Shown piece after piece: positions 56,720 to 64,000 of a DNA stretch of 64,000 nt (its first letter is position 1; each line of letters opens with the position of its first letter). Position numbers and translations under genes: made by a program. The stretch spans positions 8,793,740-8,857,739 of the forward strand of contig NC_061804.1 in NCBI RefSeq assembly GCF_021462225.1. Direction: 5' to 3'. This stretch comes from Girardinichthys multiradiatus. Taxonomy: Eukaryota > Chordata > Actinopteri > Cyprinodontiformes > Goodeidae. The notes beneath the pieces were generated by a model. That model did not search any database. It saw only the letters and a list, made by a program, of their open reading frames with translations, and had not been told where the DNA came from.

Positions 56720-57960
56720 AGTTCTCTGCTGCATTGTTTAAAATCTTTCATTAATGGACCAAAAATCCCCCACACTTAATGAATCCATGAAAATGGATGA
56801 ATGTAATTTTCTCTTCCAAAGCTTCTGTCATGGATGAAACCTTTGCTCATTTCCATGCATCTCTTGACCTCAGCTTACCGTAATCACCTGGCCACACAGT
56901 GACCACATGTAGCCACAATGCATTTTCTAATATGATTCTTTCCAGCTAAATGCATACCCCCCGTCCACAGCCACCCATTTGTCCCCCCTTTGATATTAGA
57001 TCAAGTCCAGCTCAATGTGGTAAGCTATTTGATGGGGATACGAAATTGTCTGCCTCATCCATTCCCCAGCTTGGCCAGTTCCTAGCAACCAACGAGATTA
57101 GACTGTCTGTTTCTGTGTGGTTTGGAGAGAACCGGAGTGCAGGCAGATACCGTAATCACATTATACAGATCTAATGCATGCATGCAAGCACACCAGATAA
57201 ACACATATGTGCCTGTGAGTACTCGCACAGCTACAACCACACACTCTCTCACCCACAGCCATTGATTCCAAACATGATGTGGATATAGTAAAAATAAATC
57301 CTAGGAGATTACTTAGACTTCATGTTTCTGTTTCTATTTTTTTCTTCATCAGGTTAATGCATTTTAGTTTGATGTTTGAGCACCTTATAAGATTGAGGAG
57401 AACTAAGTAAAAAAATTAAACTCCGGGCTAAGCAATGGTTCAGTCATTTGTTTGATCAGCAGCCCTATCAGTCCTAACAGACGCCTTATCAAAGATCGTA
57501 TTGTTCAGGAGAGCAAGCAGGGAAAACATCAGGAGAAACTGCAAGGACACAAACACAATGCATAACAGCATGAAGGCAACATGGTTGATAGATGGGACTG
57601 GTGCAAAATAGGCTAATCTGCAACAAGGTATAATTATTGTGTGACAGAAAACAGACATTTACATTTATAGTACTTTGAAAAGGTTTCTAGATTCTGCTTA
57701 TAAGGAGCTAGAATGTTTATGATCCGAAGGTGACTCAGATCAATAGTTTCTTAGACTTTCTGAAGGCATGTCAAACTGTTTCCTTAGGCTTGGCTGCTTC
57801 TTCACACATTGTGTGTGCTAAAAAAATCCTTTTTTTATTGAGTTTTGACCTTGAATTACAGGTCTATGAGGCGTTATTAGTAAGATTAAGTGGCAAAAGC
57901 CTATAATGAAATGACATCTATTAAAATGTCTTACAGTTTCATCTATCAAATATTTAATTT
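56720..57960. other. No gene; possible conserved non-coding block at 56830-57175
   Basis: The block has GGCCACACAGTGACCACATG, CCCCTTTGATATTAGATCAA and GTTCCTAGCAACCAACGAGA, and is more balanced in composition than the transposon-rich flanks. It lacks repeat hallmarks. It might be a regulatory element, but only comparison with other fish could show this. The rest to 57960 is unassigned. Confidence 0.3.
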
Positions 57961-58095
57961 TCTCTAGGCTATGTATTTAGCTTCATTCTTTATTCCCATC
58001 AACTCTGACCAGCTTCCCTGTCTATGCTGTAGTAAAACATCCCCACAGCATGATGCTGCCAACACCATGTTTTCACAATGGGAATGGATTGCTTA

Positions 58096-58919
58096 TGCCT
58101 GGTCCACACTGCAGATTTTAAAATTATCGGCTGATTTTCAAAACCTGACAGACCCCACACGTGACAATAAAAAATCGTAGATATACAAAGAGGACACAAA
58201 GAGGACAGAAAGTAAGGGATCAAGGACACATACAGTGCCTTGCGAAAGTACTCGGCCCCCTTGAACTTTTCAACCTCTTGACATACAAATAATATTGCAC
58301 GCCACACTTTTCAGTTTTTTTATTTGTTACACAAATTTGACATATCCAATAAATTTCATTCCACTTCACAATTGTGTCCTACTTGTTGATTCTTCACAAA
58401 AGATTTGAATTTTATATCTTTTTGTTTGAAGCCTGAAATGTGGCAAGAGGTTGAAAAGTTCAAGGAGGCCGAATACTTTCGTAGTACAGTACGATGTCCA
58501 GCCACATGAAAAGCATAACACACCACAAATGAACAGATGCCACTCACAAACATTTAGATGTCAGACAAAAAATCTCGCAAACCCTCTCAAAATTAAACGT
58601 GAGTTCAGATTAATTCACTTCCGTGTTTCTGTCACTTCGCTTTCTGAATGGCTACACATCACATTCAACTGGCTGTGTGCTCGTTTGTCCTCAGGGAACA
58701 CACCACACGCTAGGATATCGGGCCAAGACAATCCAACATGTTGAATATCCCCGATTTCAGGTCGGAGCGGTTTTGATGTCGTTCTGAGCAGACTAGATCA
58801 CTCTTAATACACCACACACGGCAGGATTACCTTAAGAGCCAACACGATGATCTGGGCATTTCGGAAGGGGAAGATCGAGGCAAAAATCGGCATAAAAATC
58901 CTGCTTTGTAAACCAGGCA
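58096..58919. mobile_element. PIF/Harbinger-like MITE, copy 2, with TTA target duplication
   Basis: The ends TGCCTGGTCCACAC and GTAAACCAGGCA are inverted repeats. Perfect 3-bp duplications TTA stand at 58093-58095 and 58920-58922, the TWA-type duplication expected of PIF/Harbinger. Removing the insert and one TTA restores a continuous Tc1 sequence (GGATTGC TTA GAGTGATG). Copy 1 is at 41361-42808. No transposase. Confidence 0.85.
58231..58492. mobile_element. Tc1-type MITE nested in the Harbinger MITE
   Basis: Inverted ends TACAGTGCCTTGCGAAAGTA, CTCGGCCCCCTTGAACTTTT (left) and CAAGAGGTTGAAAAGTTCAA, GGAGGCCGAATACTTTCG (right) belong to a widespread fish Tc1 family. The interior (CACACTTTTCAGTTTTTT, TTCCACTTCACAATTGTG) is only terminal-repeat sequence; no transposase DNA remains. 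Confidence 0.85.
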
Positions 58920-59689
58920 TTAGAGTGATGTTAGTTTTCCTGCACACATAAGGTTTGCATGTAGGTCAAAGAGTTCAGTTATGATCTCATCTGACCAGAG
59001 CATCTTCTTTCACATGTTAGCTATGTTCCCTGTAACTTACTTGGGCTTCTCTTCCAGAATGTCTTCTTTCATGCCACTTTTCCATGAAGGCCAGATTTAT
59101 GGATTTTATGTTGTCCTTTTGACAGATTCCCCTAACTGAGCTGTTGATCTCTACAGCTCCTCAAGAGTTACAATGGGCCTCTTGACTGCTCATCTGATCA
59201 ATTGTTTCCCTGTTCGACCTGTAAGTTTAAGTAGACTTCCATGCCCTGGTAGGTCTGCAGTTGGTCCATCCTCTCTCCATGTTCAGATGTTCAGAACATC
59301 TCACAGTCCTGTGAGATGCTCAAAGCTTGGGATGTTGTTTTAGAACCTAACCCTGCTTTAAACTTCTCCAGAACGTTCTCCCTGATCTGTCTGCTGGGTT
59401 CCTTGGTCTTCTCTTTATATGGAGGTTAATTAGACATGGGTGGAGTCTGTTTACTAATTGGGTGACATATGAAGGCAGTTGGTTGAACAGGATTTTATTT
59501 GGAGGTATTAGAGTAAAGGGGCCTGCCATAATATTTATGTAAAGTTCCATGTATAATTTGTTCTTCTACTTCACAATTAAGCACTACTTTATTTTACACT
59601 TACTCTTAAGCACAGTGATTGTAACATTTGTAATGAGTATTTCTGCTTGGGTATTTGTCCTGTGTTTGTGTTGCCTTCTGTTGGACTCC

Positions 59690-59800
59690 ATTTGTCCAGG
59701 GTGGACCATACCTCTCATCCACCCACCACCAGAGATAGGCACCAGGCCCCCCTGTGACCCTGCAAGGATGAAATGCGGATGCCAAATATAAAGAAATGAG
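59690..59800 (-). repeat. CAGTCAGTCAG-family repeat, diverged copy
   Basis: On the minus strand TCACAGGGGGGCCTGGTGCC, TATCTCTGGTGGTGGG, GAGGTATGGTCCACCCTGGA and CAAATGG resemble the middle of the repeat at 10445-10520. It sits between the body and a possible terminus of the Tc1 element. Confidence 0.5.
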
Positions 59801-59831
59801 TAATAACTCAATACTTTTGCACAGTACTGTA

Positions 59832-60599
59832 TGTACACTACTATACAAAGCAAGAATGACGCATTTTGAACGGATCTATTCAACGCCGTAGAGAAAAGGC
59901 CCCCTCCTCTGAAAATAGACGTGATGTTTTTGTTGAATGTTATTTGACATGCTGTTCTCTCTGGAGGCAGGTATTACCATGCCGCAGTGATTCAGCCAAC
60001 AGGCATGTCATGTAAACCCAAACGTCAGCTTTCTGAAAACACATCAACAGCTCGCTTGATCTCAGGAATCCTGGGAGAGATGTGCTTTATCCTTTTAGAA
60101 ACAGCTCAAGAACAAGACGTATAAAGCTGCGAGAATAAGAAAGCCATCAGTGTAACATTTGTCATGTACCACCAGTCTGATAAGCGCTCTGCTGTCGCTT
60201 GATATTTGCTCTTTGTTCTGCTATCGGTGACAGTCTGTAGCCTGGTGCTTCGCAGTCGAAGCCCAGCATGGATCAGACTGGAAGATTATGCAGCAGTCAG
60301 GCAGCGCTCCATCACACAAGGCAGACTGTCTTTGCTGCAGTATGTCTCACTCTGTAGCTTTTATTTTCATGCAACATGCATCTTCCTAGTGCATCGCAGG
60401 CTGGCATCATCTGCAGATCAGACGTGACATTTTCCATGCCTTATGAACAGTTTATTATCAGTTGTGCAGAGGTGGGGCAGGTGATTTATGTGTTACCAGC
60501 TCTTGAAATCACAAAGTTCTGGATAATTATCCTTTGTGGCTGATAGGCTGTAGTTCATTCTTCAACATTCAGTAAAATATTTTAATGTAGAAATCTTAT
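59832..60599. other. No recognisable gene
   Basis: No repeat hallmark. 59900-60150 (GGCAGGTATTACCATGCCGC, CAACAGGCATGTCATGTAAA) has a non-repetitive look. Nothing further can be supported. Confidence 0.35.
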
Positions 60600-61190
60600 T
60601 TAGCAACATCTTACAATTTCAAAAGACTTCTTGGATTCAATATTTGGTTGGATGATATTTTTCAAGGGTCAGCCATTCACACTTTGTATGTCAAGAATAT
60701 TTATTAGTCCAGTTTGATGGACTCTAACTGGCCAACAAACTGGCCTGACCCAAACCCCACAGAGAATCTGTGGAGTTTTGTCAAGAGGGATATGAGAGAC
60801 ACCAGAACCAACAATGCAGATGACCTGAAGGCTGTTATCAAAGCAGCCTGGGCCTCCTGAACACCTCAGCAGAAACACAGACTGATCTTCATGCCGCGCC
60901 GCACTGATGCAATAAATTAATGCAAAAGGAGCCCCAACCAGGTTTTAAGTTCCTAGAAATGAACATGCATTTCAGAAGCCTGACATTTCTGTTTGAAATA
61001 TCCTTTTTTATTGATCCTATGTAATATTCTAACTGTCTGATTCCCTGAATTTTGGGCCTTCATTATCTCTAAGCCACAAACATCAGTTTCAAGAAAAAAT
61101 AAGTTTAAAGAATTTCACTCTATGTGTAATGAATCTGTGTAATATGGTATTCACTTTTACACATTTAGTCTGTGTTCTTAGGTATTTTAT
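60600..61190 (+). mobile_element. Decayed Tc1-type transposon, 3' half
   Basis: A plus-strand frame keeps NWPTNWPDPNPTENLWSFVK, KRDMRDTRTNNADDLKAVIK and AAWAS before a stop, which is the transposase segment around the final catalytic E (here TENLW, with T replacing the usual I or R). Then come remnants of the C-terminus (CATGCCGCGCCGCACTGATG) and a 3' end with AATTTCACTCTATGTGTAAT that is inverted relative to the segments at 178, 27233 and 41262. The same family is likely. Confidence 0.82.
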
Positions 61191-62235
61191 TTCATGTTGA
61201 TTTTGACACCTTGTTATCAAACATTTTCACGTGCAGTAGATGTTCCTCTGATCTAAAACATATCAGAAGCTAAATGAAAGAGAAGACACTTTCTTAAGGT
61301 TTTACATCATAATTAACCCTGTGAAGTCAGATCTCTGAAATCACTTGAAGAAACTTTTTAGATTTTTGACTGAGCTCTTTTAGTTTGCAGAGTGTCATCT
61401 GGCAAATTTATGTTGTAATGTTATTAAATTTGTCTTTATTAGAGGAAGAAGCTTCGTAGGTTCAGCAACTCCTCATGAGGTTCATACCATGGCATAATTT
61501 ATCAGCTGACGTTTAAAAGTCTTCCTCTACTGTTTTTTTGCAGTGTTACCTGTAAGAAATTATATTGCTGTGGTAAGCTTTAATGAGAAGACAATTCAGC
61601 AAGTGTCTTGACTACAAAAGGTGGCATCTGTGTGTACGTGTGTGTGCAGGGTTTCATTTCTTATCTTGAAGGCCTTTCTACCTTTTATTTTGTCACTTCC
61701 CTCGACAAAATTTCACATTGCAATGGGAAAAGCAACAGCAGCAAGCACTCGTCACCCTGTCTAATCCAGTGGGCTGCTGCTGTGAATGTACAGAAGGGTG
61801 GAAAAGATAACTTCTCTCAGGGGAGGCTGCCAGCCTCAACTTTTGATCACCACCTCCCTTCATTTTCAAATGTATGAATTGAAATGCCGGCAACGTTTGC
61901 CCAAAAGCTAAACAGTTTTTAATCTCTCTCAGGCCAAGAATGTAACTTATGGTAACTAGGTGGATGATGGATTTTCTGCTTCAACACTGAAGTGAATTTG
62001 CTCAGCTGATGACAACTGTATCACAGAGCTGCAATACAGGCTGGGCTCTTCAGACCACCTGGGATCCAGTAGATCACCTGACAGTTTCATGCTGCTGACA
62101 GGGAATCAGTCTAATAAATGAATCTGGGATGAAGAAATAAAGAAATGCCGCTCAAGTATATCATGCTGTTTTATTGTCTTTCCAATCTTTTACAACATTT
62201 GTTTTTCTGCAATGCCAAAACTTTAACATTCATCT
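61191..62235. other. No recognisable gene
   Basis: Unassigned. Frames at 61608-61877 and 61693-61893 overlap on opposite strands without motifs. Confidence 0.35.
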
Positions 62236-62515
62236 GTTCATATATACAGTTAGGTTCAAATGTATTCATACTCCTGGAAGGCAAAGGAAAGTCTGGTACG
62301 ACATGATAATCGCCCAGTTTGATTTTGTTTTTTATTTAATTGTTTACTGAGGTGCTGTTTATTCTCCTGTTGGAAGATACTAGATACGTGAGAAAAACAC
62401 AATGTCTTTCAATTATATATTTTTAATATATATAAAATTACAAAGAAATTACATTTAATTGTGTTATGAATTGGTGCTATTTAAATAAACTGAATTGAAC
62501 TGAATTTAATTACTT
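62236..62515 (+). repeat. Tc1-like end and LINE tail fragments
   Basis: TATACAGTTAGGTTCAAATG, TATTCATACTCCTGG recalls a Tc1-type 5' end. Further on, ATGAATTGGTGCTATTTAAA and TAAACTGAATTGAACTGAAT at 62466-62505 form an L2-type LINE 3' tail. Both are short and decayed. Confidence 0.45.
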
Positions 62516-62598
62516 TTGTTTTACCTAACCTGTTTATTAACTTCTCCATCTATCCACTGAGAACTATGGGTAGTGTGTGAGATAGTTAGCTCGCAGTA

Positions 62599-62850
62599 AA
62601 AGGCAACTGTAGCTCATTAGGAAGAGTAGTCGTCTTGCAATCAGAAGGTTGTGGGTTTGATTCCAGCTTCCTCCATATGTCGATGTGCCCCTGGGCAAGG
62701 CACTTAACCTCAAGTTGCCTACCGATCTGCGTATCGGTGTATGAATGTGTGAGTGTTAGTGAGTGCGATTGGGTGAATGTGGCTCTAGTGTAAAGCGCTT
62801 TGAGCGGTCTGTATGACTGGAAAAGCGCTGTATGAGTTCAGTCAATTTAC
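62599..62850 (+). mobile_element. tRNA-derived SINE, copy 2
   Basis: It matches 6092-6290 closely (GCAAGGCACTTAACCTCAAG, TTGCCTACCGATCTGC, GTAAAGCGCTTTGAGCGG) and extends about 40 bp further through GTATGACTGGAAAAGCGCTG, the full L2-like tail. The A box (TAGCTCATTAGG) and B box (GGTTTGATTCC) are recognisable. No clear target duplication is seen. Confidence 0.87.
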
Positions 62851-64000
62851 CAATTTAAAATTTCTTCTTGGCTAACCAGGGACATCATTTGTTTTTCAGC
62901 GGCCTCCTTGATCTGTTAGGTAGTTTCATACATGGTTATTTAGTTAGTGATATAGTGGGTTGATTAGTTATGGGCCTATTTAGTTGGTTGGTCAGCTAGT
63001 CTCATATTTGGTTTTTTGGTAGCTCTGTAGTTTGAAAAAGGCTGCCTGAGGATTTACAATTTACAAACACCTCTTGTCCCAACAAAACAAAAGTTTGTTT
63101 TTGGCTCCATTCCCCACAATGGACATTTTTTTATTAGAAGGGGGTTTAATGATGTCCAGAGAATAATGTACCGCTTGTTATTCAGAAGGAGTTGCATGGC
63201 CAGCTGCTGAGGCAGGGGCCCAACCGGCCAAGTGAGAACGCACGTAATGTGGTGTGCTTGAGGACATCGGCCAGCAGAACTGTTAAGGGCAAAACATTGT
63301 CGCGCCTACTTGTCTCTTCTGATGTATGTGCAGACTCTGTGTTGACTCAAAGCGTACGTCCACTAGACATGTCCGCACAATCCTCAATTACGACTGTGTA
63401 TGTGTTGTGACACAATAAACTGCCCGGTGGAAAAAGGTCTCCATATCGAACTGTTTATAAGTGACACATACCTCCGAGCAGCTGGTTGTAGGTATGCACA
63501 GTGTCACAGCCACTCACTGCACTGACGAGCGGGGGCAGTGAGTGGGGCAGTGTCCCTAGTCCGGTTTAGTGGCCTTAACACCACCTTCTTTTCTTTTTGT
63601 TTTCTAAAGCTACATGGCAAATTTTCTCTTCCTTCCCCGTCCGATGGTGCCATAGCATGAAGTGTGGGAGATGTAGGGATTTGTCACCATAAATGTAGGA
63701 AATTGGTATGCTCAACTATGAAACCCGAAAACATCCGTGGACAGTGCGCGCGGAGTCTGCATTGCTCACTGTACAGCCGACATTGTTTTGCCCGTTACCC
63801 GTGCACAGCTAAGACCAACTCCAGGAAATGACTACACCACTGCTTCTTCCACCAATGTTTGTCCCTTGGACAACAGGGTAGATTATTTCATCCTGTGAGT
63901 CTACAAGCAGTGAAAAAAAAACCTCAGGTCAGTGAGCTGCATTGTTTTTATTTTTTTGCTTTTACTTGTCTTTTTGCGGGGCGTGGGGGGTATTCTGCCC
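62851..64000. other. Unassigned sequence to the window end
   Basis: Around 63283, GTTAAGGGCAAAACATTGTC matches GTTAAGGGCAAAACATGGTC at 41587 inside the hAT-like element, so part of 63190-63450 may be a fragment of that family. The G/C-richer stretch 63430-63800 has no open frame of note. Nothing else is recognised. Confidence 0.35.

Larger units (their letters stand above)
57965..59535 (-). mobile_element. Decayed Tc1-type transposon, interrupted by a Harbinger MITE
   Basis: Tc1 sequence on the minus strand is seen at 57990-58092 (ACTCTGACCAGCTTCCCTGT, CAGCATGATGCTGCCAACAC) and resumes at 58923-59535 (TCTCATCTGACCAGAGCATC, CTTTTCCATGAAGGCCAGAT, GAGTTACAATGGGCCTCTTG, TTAGAACCTAACCCTGCTTT). 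A final CAATACTTTTGCACAGTACT at 59809-59830 may be its terminus, with a piece of the CAGTCAG-family repeat in between. The transposase is not readable. Confidence 0.75.

Overview
The window looks like repeat-dense, gene-poor nuclear DNA of a teleost fish, probably a percomorph. The evidence is the mobile-element content: a Rex3/RTE retrotransposon whose DNA carries the sequence blocks used as universal fish Rex3 priming sites, a fish-type L1 LINE, many Tc1-type transposons, hAT and PIF/Harbinger-like non-autonomous elements, tRNA-derived SINEs, and a (TCTA)n/(TC)n microsatellite. I find no convincing host protein-coding gene, rRNA, functional tRNA or CRISPR array. Almost every open frame that has a recognisable product belongs to a broken transposable element. 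The window is best read as intergenic or deep intronic DNA.

Layout. 0-5 kb: an old Tc1 end; an LTR-like element with perfect 5-bp target duplications (1668-2325); a second LTR-like unit (3293-3833) followed 2 bp later by a frameshifted, repeat-rich ORF (3836-5097). 5.4-7.2 kb: a 5'-truncated L1 on the minus strand whose reverse-transcriptase core is missing, with a SINE exactly at the gap. 8.4-10.9 kb: another LTR-like 3' end, a 1.3-kb foldback element and a common fish repeat. 13.2-16.9 kb: two Rex3 pieces on the minus strand, joined in frame into a chimera, one of them also carrying an L2-type LINE tail. 18.7-23.1 kb: one Tc1 element split by two insertions. 24.4-31.9 kb: three copies of one young Tc1 family; the two rightmost share the same 191-bp internal deletion. 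32-39.7 kb: microsatellite, hAT MITE, Tc1 hairpin MITE, a possible conserved non-coding element, a SINE with target duplication, and two decayed Tc1 copies. 41.3-44.2 kb: a Harbinger-like element containing a hAT-like element containing a solo LTR, then another MITE. 44.2-49.4 kb: mostly without recognisable content. 49.4-51.9 kb: hAT MITE, a 48-bp tandem duplication and an L2 reverse-transcriptase remnant. 55-61 kb: three more Tc1 remnants, one holding a Harbinger MITE that itself holds a Tc1 MITE. 62-64 kb: a second copy of the 6-kb SINE, then unassigned sequence.

How the elements relate. None of the autonomous families here has an intact gene, so any mobility would need enzymes supplied from elsewhere. 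The clearest biological story is the Tc1 cluster at 24-32 kb, where an internally deleted derivative lacking two of three catalytic residues was itself copied. The nests give a relative time order: old Tc1, then Harbinger or hAT elements, then MITEs or solo LTRs. I did not find a new defence or metabolic system. The least explained objects are the LTR-plus-repeat-protein unit, the foldback element at 9.1-10.4 kb, and a 1.95-kb insertion of unknown class at 20.9-22.8 kb.
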